A stretch of 64,000 nucleotides of DNA. It comes from Thalassobium sp. GTDB taxonomy: Bacteria; Pseudomonadota; Gammaproteobacteria; Pseudomonadales; Oceanobacteraceae. The notes under the pieces are model-generated. The model saw only the letters and a program-made list of their open reading frames with translations. It ran no database searches and was not told the DNA's origin. A program made the translations under genes and the position numbers. Of the stretch, positions 53,709 to 62,543 are shown piece after piece. The stretch covers positions 62,001-126,000 of the forward strand of contig NVUW01000004.1 of assembly GCA_002733205.1 (NCBI GenBank), written 5' to 3'. Numbering within the stretch: the stretch's first letter is position 1; each line of letters starts with the position of its first letter.

Positions 53709-54278
53709 ATGGGCAACCGCTTATCAAAAATCGTAACCAAAACAGGTGACGGTGGTGAAACCGGTCTGGGTGATGGTTCACGCGTCAGCAAAAGCAGCGA
53801 ACGTATCCACGCTATTGGTGATGTGGATGAGCTGAATTCCTGGATGGGATTACTGCGCGCCGAATTGAGCGCTGATGACGACCTGCAACCGCTGTTGCAT
53901 CAGATTCAGCATGATTTATTCGATCTCGGTGGTGAACTGTCTGTCCCAGGGTTTTATGCTCTGAGCGAAGAACTGCTGCAGGATATTGAAGATAATCTGG
54001 AAGCCCTTAACGATACCCTGCCACCGTTAAAAGATTTTATCTTACCGGGTGGTAATCGTTGTGCAGCCTGCGCGCACATGGCGCGTACCGTTTGTCGCCG
54101 AGCTGAGCGTTCTTTGGTCGAAATGGCGCGCAGTGAAACAGTAAGCACACTGGCGCTGCGTTATCTGAACCGTTTATCAGACCTGCTGTTTATTCTCGCC
54201 CGGGTTCTCGCCCGACGTGACAATGGCCAGGAGGTTATCTGGCAAAGTCGGCATAAACGCGATAATAATGCGCAATAA
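53709..54278 (+). CDS. PduO-type cob(I)alamin adenosyltransferase
   Basis: 189 residues starting RLSKIVTKTGDGGETGLGDGS, the ATP-binding motif of PduO-type enzymes, with VDELNSWMGLLRAE and the terminal YLNRLSDLLFILARVLARR helix. It transfers the adenosyl group of ATP to cob(I)alamin. Third gene behind the riboswitch, 11 bp after the lipoprotein, ending in a bidirectional terminator. A second, unrelated CobO-type enzyme is encoded at 60952. Confidence 0.93.
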   Translation: MGNRLSKIVTKTGDGGETGLGDGSRVSKSSERIHAIGDVDELNSWMGLLRAELSADDDLQPLLHQIQHDLFDLGGELSVPGFYALSEELLQDIEDNLEALNDTLPPLKDFILPGGNRCAACAHMARTVCRRAERSLVEMARSETVSTLALRYLNRLSDLLFILARVLARRDNGQEVIWQSRHKRDNNAQ

Positions 54279-54293
54279 TTGAGCGTTAAAACC

Positions 54294-54325
54294 AAAAAAA
54301 ATGCCCACATCGGTGGGCATTTTCT
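54294..54325. terminator. Bidirectional terminator
   Basis: A run of A, then ATGCCCACATCGGTGGGCAT (54301-54320), then TTTTC. It ends the btuB operon and the convergent chemoreceptor gene. Confidence 0.9.
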
Positions 54326-54342
54326 TACTGGCAGATCCGGAA

Positions 54343-56358
54343 TCAGACTTTAAACTGCTCTACCCGTTGAGCCAATGAATCGGTAATGGCCTGAGTCTGC
54401 CGCACCGCTTGTACCGTTCCTTCGGCATTACTTGAGGTTTGCTGGCCACTGTCGCGAATGGCTTCAAGGTTGTTTTCCAGATCAGTGGCACTGCGTTTCT
54501 GCTCGTTCGCCGTCACTACAATATCGGTCGTTTTCTTCTGAATATCGCCCATACTGATCTGAATTTCATTCAGCGTCGTACCGACATGCTCAGAATGAGA
54601 AACGGTGCTTTCTACCATTTTCCGGTTCACTTCCATCGTATCAACAGCGCTAATGATATTTTTCTGTACTTCGCTGATCAGCCCTTCAATTTCCTGCGCT
54701 GACCCCTGAGTACGGCTGGCAAGTGTACGAACCTCATCGGCAACCACAGCAAAACCGCGCCCTTGTTCACCGGCCCGGGCTGCTTCAATGGCCGCATTCA
54801 GAGCCAGCAGGTTAGTTTGCTCGGCAATCCCTTTGATGGTGGCCAGGATACTGCTGATGCTGGACGAATTTTCAGCCAAACGATTAACCGCCTGCATTGA
54901 ATTCGCCATTTCATCCGATAAGCTGCGCACCTGATCCATCACCTGAGTCACGACTTTTCCGGCTTCATCCGATTTTTTGTGACCACTGTGCGCCGCCTCT
55001 TCTGCTTCTTCCGCCAGTTGCGTCACGGTAACCGCACGATCGGCCATGTCGCTGATAATTTGTGAAACCTGATTGGTTTGTTCCAATTGTATCTGCACGG
55101 CCTGACGGCTGCGGTTGGCAATACTTTCCACTTCATTCACATTGGCGCTCACCGAACCAGCACTGTCTTTGACAGCGGTCAGGGTATTACGGATGTTACC
55201 GATCATTTCATTAAAGGCATCGCGTAATTGCCCCATTTCATCACGGCCATTAAATTTTATTTCATGGGTCAGATCACCATTAGCAATATCCCGCGCGGTT
55301 CCGGAAAAGCGTTTAATGGTGTAGCGAATCGACATAAAAAAGGCGAGATACAAATAGACAATGATTGTCAGTGCCGACAGTAGAACCAGAGCAAGAACAC
55401 CGATGCGTTTTTGTTGGCCATCAAGACGAGACTGCAACTTACGGTTAATTAACGGAAAGGCTTTGCTTTCAAGATCTTTGATAACTTGCCACTGAGTCTG
55501 GTAAAACTGATCAAAATCCTGCCAGCTGGATTCGATGGTTGCGGCAGCAATAATATCTTCGTCTATTTTCAGACGAATATTTTCTACAGCTTTAACACCC
55601 GCCTGAGCGGATGTTAATAAATCGGCATCACCAATCGCTTCTGCGCTGCTGACCATGAGTTGCATATTCGGCTGTGCCGCCAATAGCTGATCATAAACAA
55701 CGTTCATCAGATCGTAGGTTGCTGACTGCAGATACTGTTCTACGAAGGCGTATATTCCCGACGCATGGCCCATACCAATAACACCATTGGTTTCGGGCAG
55801 TGTCATAACAATACCGACCAGACGCTGAATATCACCATCTGAATCCAGTGAAATACCGGAAGACTGGGTATACTGACGAATGACCAGATACAGTTCATCG
55901 ATAACAATCTGATAATATTTGTACTGATCGCGGAACGTTGGCTGACGATGTTCACCGCTCATTTTCAGACGATGAGCATATTTTTCTTCCCAGCCTTTCA
56001 ATAAGGAAATCAGCTCCTCATCTTCTGTAGTCTGCAGCAACGTTTGAATCTGTTGAGGAATTTCGTTCATACGCTGTTCTGCACGTGCGCGGAGTTCATC
56101 ATTATTCTGATGCGGCACCACGGCAGCCAGGTCACGGAATGCTTCAAGCTCATGGGCAAAATTAAATAATTGCTGAGTGCTCTGAAGCCCACTTAGCTCC
56201 AGCTCTGTTTTTTTCATGGACTCAAACGCCGCAAGAAACACCTGTCCACTCAGCACCACAAGAGGCACCATAAACAAAAAACTGATCAGGCCGAATTTGG
56301 CAGCATAATTCAGCTGCCCCATAAATTTGATTGCCGGCCACATTAGTGCTTTCAGCAT
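54343..56358 (-). CDS. Methyl-accepting chemotaxis protein with large sensor domain
   Basis: 671 residues. A first membrane helix (about 22-46) is followed by a helical periplasmic domain of some 270 residues ([14 protein letters not shown] onward), then a second helix (about 318-340), HAMP, and a long cytoplasmic coiled coil with the tip [20 protein letters not shown]. The periplasmic part differs from the chemoreceptor at 5274 and is long enough for a four-helix or NIT-like sensor; the ligand is unknown. It is transcribed towards the btuB operon. Confidence 0.93.
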   Translation of the reverse strand: MLKALMWPAIKFMGQLNYAAKFGLISFLFMVPLVVLSGQVFLAAFESMKKTELELSGLQSTQQLFNFAHELEAFRDLAAVVPHQNNDELRARAEQRMNEIPQQIQTLLQTTEDEELISLLKGWEEKYAHRLKMSGEHRQPTFRDQYKYYQIVIDELYLVIRQYTQSSGISLDSDGDIQRLVGIVMTLPETNGVIGMGHASGIYAFVEQYLQSATYDLMNVVYDQLLAAQPNMQLMVSSAEAIGDADLLTSAQAGVKAVENIRLKIDEDIIAAATIESSWQDFDQFYQTQWQVIKDLESKAFPLINRKLQSRLDGQQKRIGVLALVLLSALTIIVYLYLAFFMSIRYTIKRFSGTARDIANGDLTHEIKFNGRDEMGQLRDAFNEMIGNIRNTLTAVKDSAGSVSANVNEVESIANRSRQAVQIQLEQTNQVSQIISDMADRAVTVTQLAEEAEEAAHSGHKKSDEAGKVVTQVMDQVRSLSDEMANSMQAVNRLAENSSSISSILATIKGIAEQTNLLALNAAIEAARAGEQGRGFAVVADEVRTLASRTQGSAQEIEGLISEVQKNIISAVDTMEVNRKMVESTVSHSEHVGTTLNEIQISMGDIQKKTTDIVVTANEQKRSATDLENNLEAIRDSGQQTSSNAEGTVQAVRQTQAITDSLAQRVEQFKV

Positions 56359-56492
56359 AGACTCCTCACACCCTTACTTATGCTTGTTATCTGGAAAACT
56401 GCCGGCGTCAGAATCATCGGTCACCGGCAACTCTCTGGGTACTATTTATTGCTTATGCAGCATTGGCTGAACGTCTGGCCGCAAGAGCACCA

Positions 56493-58124
56493 CTACATCA
56501 GAACATCGCGTAAATCCTGCAGGTACATAACCAGCCTCTGGCCAAAACGTGCTGCTTCCGCACCGTCTACGACCCGGTGGTCATAGGACAGCGACAGTGG
56601 CAACATAAGACGCGGCACAAAAGCCGAACCATCCCATACCGGTTGCATCGACGCTTTCGATAAACCAAGAATGGCGACTTCCGGAGGATTCACAATGGGG
56701 GTAAACGCTGTACCACCAATACCTCCGAGACTGGACAGACTGAAACAGCCGCCCTGCATGTCAGTTAATGGTAGCTTACCCAGTCGGGCCAATTCGGCCT
56801 TATCGGTAAGCTCTTGTGTAATTTGTGTAACCGACTTCTGATTAACATCACGAATAACCGGCACCAGTAGTCCTTTCGGCGTATCAACCGCCACTCCGAT
56901 ATGAACATACTGTTTCAGAATCAGTTTCTCGCCATCGGCACTGAGCGAAGCGTTAAACACAGGGAAATCTTCCAGTGTTTTGGCAATCGCTTTAAGCACA
57001 AAAGGTACAATGGAAAATTTTATTCCCTGGCGGGCATAGCGATCATTTTGTTGCTTACGATAATTTTCCAGGTCGGTAATATCGGCCTGATCAAATTGCG
57101 TGACTTGTGGCACATTCAGCCAGGCCGTTGTCATCGCCCGTGCTGTCGCACGCTTAATATTATTCAGTGGGCTTTCACTGACCGGCCCGAATTTAGCGAA
57201 ATCGACGACCGGAACGGTAGGAATTCCAGCTCCCGTTTGCACCGTTGAAGACGCTGCACTTAATCGCTGTTTTACATAATGCTGGATATCATCTTTAGTA
57301 ATCCGGTGCTTAGGGCCATTACCTTTAACTAACGCCAGCTCCACACCAAATTCCCGAGCCAGTTTACGCACCGCAGGGCCGGCATGAACCTCTCCCTGGG
57401 GGGTAGATGATGAAGTCACAGTGTCTGGCGCTGCCCGTTGAGGTTCAGATGCCGCAGCCACTTCGCTTTCCGCCGTTTCTGTTTTTTTCGGTGGTGTTTT
57501 AGCGATTTCTGTTTTTGTTGATAATGCCGCTTTCGGCTGTAGCGTCAGCATCAGATCACCCGCACTGACTTTAGCGCCGACGGCTACCGCCAGACTGACA
57601 ATGGTGCCAGCCTGGCCCGCCGGAATTTCCATCGACGCTTTATCTGATTCCAGCACCAGCACCGTTTGTTCGGCATCAATCTCATCACCGGCACTGACCT
57701 GCACTTCAATCACTTCCACCTGTTCAGATCCGCCCAGATCGGGGATAACAATATCCACAGCAGCAGGTTCAGCACTCTGTGGCGAAGTACTTTCTACAGC
57801 ACTTTTTACCGGAACTTCCATTGTTTTCTGTTCTGCTGCAGGAGCGTTTTCAGCGTTTTTTTCTTCAGCAGCATTTTCTTCAGTACCTGAAGCATCGCTA
57901 TCCAGTTCACCGAATACATCACCGCTGCTGACTTTATCGCCCACTTTAACGCTCAGGCTTTTAATCACACCGGCAGTTTCTGCCGGAATCTCCATCGTCG
58001 CTTTATCGGTTTCCAGCACAATCAATGCTTGTTCCGCTTCCACGCTATCACCGGCGCTTACCAAAATTTCGATAATTTCAACCTGACTGGGACCGCCGAG
58101 ATCCGGAATTTTTAAAGTCGTCAT
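56493..58124 (-). CDS. aceF: Pyruvate dehydrogenase E2, dihydrolipoyl acetyltransferase
   Basis: 543 residues: two lipoyl domains with attachment lysines at 41 (ETDKATME) and 162 (ESDKASME), an Ala/Glu-rich linker, a subunit-binding domain (GPAVRKLAREFGVELALVKG, about 249-270) and the catalytic core with SYDHRVVDGAEAARF. It passes acetyl groups to CoA. ATG 58124 follows GAGGATGG; the frame to 58169 is rejected. It starts 10 bp after aceE. No E3 (lpd) gene follows; the next gene is a chemoreceptor, so E3 is encoded elsewhere. Confidence 0.96.
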   Translation of the reverse strand: MTTLKIPDLGGPSQVEIIEILVSAGDSVEAEQALIVLETDKATMEIPAETAGVIKSLSVKVGDKVSSGDVFGELDSDASGTEENAAEEKNAENAPAAEQKTMEVPVKSAVESTSPQSAEPAAVDIVIPDLGGSEQVEVIEVQVSAGDEIDAEQTVLVLESDKASMEIPAGQAGTIVSLAVAVGAKVSAGDLMLTLQPKAALSTKTEIAKTPPKKTETAESEVAAASEPQRAAPDTVTSSSTPQGEVHAGPAVRKLAREFGVELALVKGNGPKHRITKDDIQHYVKQRLSAASSTVQTGAGIPTVPVVDFAKFGPVSESPLNNIKRATARAMTTAWLNVPQVTQFDQADITDLENYRKQQNDRYARQGIKFSIVPFVLKAIAKTLEDFPVFNASLSADGEKLILKQYVHIGVAVDTPKGLLVPVIRDVNQKSVTQITQELTDKAELARLGKLPLTDMQGGCFSLSSLGGIGGTAFTPIVNPPEVAILGLSKASMQPVWDGSAFVPRLMLPLSLSYDHRVVDGAEAARFGQRLVMYLQDLRDVLM

Positions 58125-58134
58125 GCATCCATCC

Positions 58135-60846
58135 TCAGCTGTACAGTGGGTCAGGTTTAGCAGCATCAATATTCAGCTCGCTGCGCCACTGCTCAAGATC
58201 AGCGGCTTTTAACGCGCCACTTTTTACCAGCTCGGTACCGGCCGCCCAGGCCACATGCTGCCAGTCGATTTCAAAGAAGCGGCGTAAATTTTCACGCGAA
58301 TCACTGCGGCCAAAACCATCAGTACCCAGTGTTTTATAACGACGTCCATCGGGAATAAATGCCCGGATTTGTTCGGCATAGGTTTTCATATGATCGGTCG
58401 TTGCAACGATGGGGCCCTCACTGTCCGCCAGTTGACGGGTTACCCAGGGCTGGGGCATCTGTTCGCCTGCCGTTAATAAATCGGTACGATCACACGCCAG
58501 ACCATCACGACGTAGCTCATTAAAAGAAGTTACACTCCAGACATCGGCGGCGATGCCTTTTTCTTCCAACCACCTGGCTGCCTGTTCAACCTGGCGTAAA
58601 ATAGAGCCGCTGCCCAGCAGCTGAATACGCGCCGGCTTCTTGTTTTTCGCACCTTTAATTGCCGATGTTTTCAGGCGATACAGCCCGCGTTTAATCCCCT
58701 CTTCCACACCTTCCGGCATCGGCGGATGAACGTAGTTTTCATTCAGACTGGTTATGTAATAGAAGACTTTTTCTTTCTTCTCATACATGCGCTTCAGACC
58801 ATCCTGAATAATGACCGCCAATTCATAAGCGTACGTCGGATCGTAGCTGACACAGTTCGGAATAGTGGACGCCAGAATATGACTGTGACCATCCTGATGC
58901 TGCAAGCCTTCGCCATTCAGGGTTGTCCGCCCCGAAGTTGCACCAATCAAAAATCCCTGACACTGCATATCGCCAGCCGCCCAGGCCAGATCACCAATGC
59001 GCTGGAAGCCAAACATGGAGTAATAAATATAAAACGGAATCATCGCCAGACCGTTGGTACTGTACGAACTGCCCGCTGACATCCAGGCGGCAAAAGCACC
59101 GGCTTCATTAATACCTTCTTCCAGAATGCGGCCTTTTTTATCCTCGCGGTAATACATTACCTGGCCCTGATCAACCGGCTCGTATAACTGACCTTCGGAT
59201 GAATAAATACCCAACTGACGGAATAAACCTTCCATACCAAAGGTGCGCGCTTCATCCGGCACGATTGGTACTACGCGATCGCCCATGATTTTATCTTTCA
59301 CCAGCTGCGACATAATGCGCACAAAGGCCATAGTGGTGGATATTTCACGCTCACCGCTGCCTTCGGTCTGGGCTTTAAAAAACGCCAGATCCGGTGCGGT
59401 TAATGCCGTCCAGTTTTCTGTGCGCAGTGGTAAATAGCCTCCGAGTTTTTCGCGCTGCTTGCGCATGTATGTCAGCTCCGGGCTATCCGCCGGTGGCCGG
59501 TAAAAGGGCATATGCGGCAGGTCTTCATCACGTACCGGAATATCAAAACGGTCACGGAACGCTTTAATGCTTTCGATATCGAGTTTTTTAACCGAATGCG
59601 CCTGATTCTGCCCTTCAGCTTCGGCACCCATGCCGTAGCCTTTAATGGTATGAGCCAGAATAACCGTTGGCTGTCCTTTATGATTTACTGCCGCGTGATA
59701 GGCGGCATAGACTTTATAAGGATCATGGCCGCCACGGTTAAGACGGAAAATATCTTCATCAGATAAATCTTTAATTAATTCCGTCAGCTCCGGGTATTTA
59801 TCAAAGAAATGTTCGCGGGTGTATTTTCCGCCTTTGGCTTTGTAATTCTGATACTCACCATCAACGGTTTCGTCCATGCGCTTCTGCAGCATGCCTTTAC
59901 GGTCTTTGGCTAATAACGGGTCCCAGTGACGCCCCCACACCACTTTAATCACATTCCAGCCAGAACCACGAAACTGGCTTTCCAGCTCCTGAATAATTTT
60001 ACCATTACCCCGCACCGGGCCATCCAGACGCTGCAGATTGCAGTTAACCACAAAGATTAAATTCTCTAATTTTTCCCGTCCGGCCAGACCAATAGCACCC
60101 AGGGTTTCCGGCTCATCACATTCGCCATCCCCCAAAAAGGCCCATACTTTGCGGCCTTTGCGTGGCAACAGGCCCCGAGCTGACATATAGCGCATAAAAT
60201 GCGCCTGATAGATCGCCTGTAAGGGTCCAAGCCCCATCGATACCGTCGGAAATTGCCAGTAATCCGGCATTAATTTCGGGTGTGGATAAGACGATAATCC
60301 CGGCGCTAAGGCTTCACGGCGGAAACGTTCCAGATCCGATTCCTGAAAACGCCCTTCCAGATAAGAACGGGCATAAATACCCGGCGCCACATGGCCCTGA
60401 TAATAAATCAGATCGCCCAGTGGTGATTCATCACTATTGGCATTAGGCGCGCGGAAAAAATGGTTAAAAGCCACATCATAAAGTGTGGCACTGGAGGCGA
60501 AGCTGGAAATATGGCCACCTAAATCACCAGCGCCTTCTTTGTTGGCGCGCAACACCATCGCCAGCGCATTCCAGCGCACCAATGAACGGATGCGGCGTTC
60601 CATAAACAGGTCACCGGGCATCGGCGCTTCGTTTTCCGGAGCAATGGTATTGCGGTAAGGCGTATTCAGCGCATAAGGCAGCGGCATGCCATCACGGGTG
60701 GCACGTTCGGCGATACGTTCGATCAGAAAATGGGCGCGTTCGACCCCTTCGGCGCGGATCACAGAGTGAATGGCATCGACCCACTCTTTGGTTTCCTGCG
60801 GATCAGGATCGACCGTAACATCCTGATTTAACTTGCGTTCATCCAT
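58135..60846 (-). CDS. aceE: Pyruvate dehydrogenase E1 component
   Basis: 903 residues, the homodimeric E1 type. The thiamine diphosphate site is GDGECDEPETLGAIGLAGRE with NLIFVVNCNLQRLDGPVRGN. It decarboxylates pyruvate and acetylates the E2 lipoyl groups. ATG 60846 is chosen, giving the family start MDERKLNQDV; the frame runs to 60906. First gene of the aceE-aceF operon, divergent from cobO with 105 bp between the starts. Confidence 0.97.
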   Translation of the reverse strand: MDERKLNQDVTVDPDPQETKEWVDAIHSVIRAEGVERAHFLIERIAERATRDGMPLPYALNTPYRNTIAPENEAPMPGDLFMERRIRSLVRWNALAMVLRANKEGAGDLGGHISSFASSATLYDVAFNHFFRAPNANSDESPLGDLIYYQGHVAPGIYARSYLEGRFQESDLERFRREALAPGLSSYPHPKLMPDYWQFPTVSMGLGPLQAIYQAHFMRYMSARGLLPRKGRKVWAFLGDGECDEPETLGAIGLAGREKLENLIFVVNCNLQRLDGPVRGNGKIIQELESQFRGSGWNVIKVVWGRHWDPLLAKDRKGMLQKRMDETVDGEYQNYKAKGGKYTREHFFDKYPELTELIKDLSDEDIFRLNRGGHDPYKVYAAYHAAVNHKGQPTVILAHTIKGYGMGAEAEGQNQAHSVKKLDIESIKAFRDRFDIPVRDEDLPHMPFYRPPADSPELTYMRKQREKLGGYLPLRTENWTALTAPDLAFFKAQTEGSGEREISTTMAFVRIMSQLVKDKIMGDRVVPIVPDEARTFGMEGLFRQLGIYSSEGQLYEPVDQGQVMYYREDKKGRILEEGINEAGAFAAWMSAGSSYSTNGLAMIPFYIYYSMFGFQRIGDLAWAAGDMQCQGFLIGATSGRTTLNGEGLQHQDGHSHILASTIPNCVSYDPTYAYELAVIIQDGLKRMYEKKEKVFYYITSLNENYVHPPMPEGVEEGIKRGLYRLKTSAIKGAKNKKPARIQLLGSGSILRQVEQAARWLEEKGIAADVWSVTSFNELRRDGLACDRTDLLTAGEQMPQPWVTRQLADSEGPIVATTDHMKTYAEQIRAFIPDGRRYKTLGTDGFGRSDSRENLRRFFEIDWQHVAWAAGTELVKSGALKAADLEQWRSELNIDAAKPDPLYS

Positions 60847-60951
60847 TGTGCATTCCCGGTTCAGGCGATGGTTGTAATCCAGTATAGTTAAGGACTCAGT
60901 GAACACCCGTTAGCCAGCGGAAATCCCACCTTTCAGGAATCACAAAAAAGT

Positions 60952-61566
60952 ATGAGTAACAGCGAGCAAACAGCTAATACCGATCGCCACCAGCAGAAAA
61001 TGCAGAAGCATAAAGAGAAGGTCGATGCCGCCATCGCCCGCGCTCAGGAAGAACGTGGCGTCATCATCGTGCTAACAGGCAACGGCAAGGGAAAAAGCAG
61101 CTCCGGCTTCGGCACCGTTATCCGCACGCTGGGCCATGGCTACAAAGCTGGTCTGGTGCAGTTTATTAAAGGCACCTGGGATTGCGGCGAAGCCAAAATT
61201 CTCGCCACCCTGCCGGGTCTTACCCATGAAGTAATGGGCTCGGGCTTTACCTGGGAAACACAGAATAAAGAGCAGGATCAGCGTGCCTTTGATGCGGTCT
61301 GGCCAAAAGCCAAAGCCATGCTCAGCAATCCAGAGCTACGCACCGTGATGCTGGATGAAATCACCTATATGCTGGCGTACGATCTGCTGGATTTTGATGA
61401 ATTAAAAACGGCGCTGGAAAACCGCCCGCCGGAGCAGAATGTGATTCTGACCGGCCGTGGTGCACCAACGGCACTGCGCGATCTGGCCGATACCGTCACC
61501 GAGATGAAAATGGAAAAACACGCTTTTAAAGCCGGAGTGAAAGCTCAGGCCGGTATTGAGTGGTAA
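60952..61566 (+). CDS. cobO: CobO/BtuR-type corrinoid adenosyltransferase
   Basis: 204 residues with an unusual Gln/Lys-rich start and the P-loop TGNGKGKSSSGFGTVIRTLGH. MLDEITYMLAYDLL and TGRGAPTALRDLADTVTEM are CobO signatures. It adenosylates cobyrinic acid diamide and salvaged corrinoids. It is unrelated in fold to the PduO-type enzyme at 53709. It overlaps nothing and is convergent with the pirin gene 8 bp away. No riboswitch precedes it. Confidence 0.95.
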   Translation: MSNSEQTANTDRHQQKMQKHKEKVDAAIARAQEERGVIIVLTGNGKGKSSSGFGTVIRTLGHGYKAGLVQFIKGTWDCGEAKILATLPGLTHEVMGSGFTWETQNKEQDQRAFDAVWPKAKAMLSNPELRTVMLDEITYMLAYDLLDFDELKTALENRPPEQNVILTGRGAPTALRDLADTVTEMKMEKHAFKAGVKAQAGIEW

Positions 61567-61574
61567 TTGCGCAC

Positions 61575-62270
61575 TCAGGCCTCGCGGATCATCACCAGCG
61601 CAAAACCGCTTTCTGCCGTCAGGCTCAGTGACTGTCCGCTGAGCCTGAACAAATCCCCGCGCTGTAAACGCTGCCCATCGGCACTGATGGCCGTGCCACG
61701 GAATACATAACCCAGCGCATCATCTTCAAGCTTCCACTCATCGCCTGCCGCCAGTTGCAGCACATCCATCCGGGTTGAAGCTGCAAACATTTCGCCACCG
61801 TATACACAGGTCAGGCCAGACTTGAGCTCAATAACCTGATAACACGCCTCGCCCTCATGGCTCTGCGGCACCAGCCAGATCTGCACCATAGCCGGATAAT
61901 CCGCGCCCGGATTCTGCTCGTTATGACGAAAGCCTTTGGCGCCACTGCGCTGTAACTGCACCTGTCCGGCCTGTAAAACTTCACCATCGCCGATACTGCC
62001 CTGATGATGCAGCTCACCACGGGTCATCACACTGACGATATCAATCTGCTCATGGCTGTGCAGTCCGGTCGAACCTCCGGGTAAAAACCAGGCATTGGCT
62101 AAATAAACACAGGCGCCAAAACCCGGCCAGCATTCCTCGCGCACATAATGACCAAACTGGCGCGGGTCCATTACCAGCACCCGTTCGCGGATGCCGCCAA
62201 AACCGGAAATCTCAATCTTCTCTTCTGTCAGCAGCTCTAATGCCACGCTCTTTTCTCCGTTCTGCCCCAT
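61575..62270 (-). CDS. Pirin-family bicupin protein
   Basis: 231 residues from ATG 62270. The N-terminal cupin metal motif is LHSHEQIDIVSVMTRGELHH, and a second cupin half is more degenerate. E. coli YhhW of this family oxidises quercetin; other pirins are regulators. The frame continues upstream to 62306 into a tandem repeat, so the later ATG is preferred. Convergent with cobO. Confidence 0.85.
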   Translation of the reverse strand: MGQNGEKSVALELLTEEKIEISGFGGIRERVLVMDPRQFGHYVREECWPGFGACVYLANAWFLPGGSTGLHSHEQIDIVSVMTRGELHHQGSIGDGEVLQAGQVQLQRSGAKGFRHNEQNPGADYPAMVQIWLVPQSHEGEACYQVIELKSGLTCVYGGEMFAASTRMDVLQLAAGDEWKLEDDALGYVFRGTAISADGQRLQRGDLFRLSGQSLSLTAESGFALVMIREA

Positions 62271-62280
62271 GACATTGCAG

Positions 62281-62346
62281 CGCTGCGTTGCGCCACTAGA
62301 TTGCACCGCTGCGTTGCGCCACTAGATTGCACCGCTGCGTTGCGCC
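62281..62346. repeat. 26-bp tandem repeat upstream of the pirin gene
   Basis: CGCTGCGTTGCGCCACTAGA followed by TTGCAC makes a 26-bp unit, present at 62281-62306 and 62307-62332 and in part at 62333-62346. It lies 10 bp upstream of the pirin start and may vary in copy number. Confidence 0.85.
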
Positions 62347-62431
62347 GTCAGGGACTGTTTACACCCCTTACGCCAGCCATGCGAACAATCGGGCCAAGGT
62401 GGTAGAACGTAAGTACCAAAGTTTCAAAAAA

Positions 62432-62465
62432 CTGTCACGGCGCTGACACAGAGCCTGCCTAGACT
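62432..62465 (+). promoter_or_regulatory. Candidate Pho box and -10
   Basis: CTGTCAC, 4 bp, CTGACAC (62432-62449) matches the direct-repeat layout of a PhoB site. TAGACT follows 10 bp later (62460-62465) as a -10. This fits a phosphate-starvation promoter for the phosphatase gene at 62544. Confidence 0.5.
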
Positions 62466-62543
62466 CGCTCATCCTTTAGCACGCACCACACTCACCCGTC
62501 GCGTGGATTGTATGCCGATCCACCTATAAAAAAGGAGTCCGAC

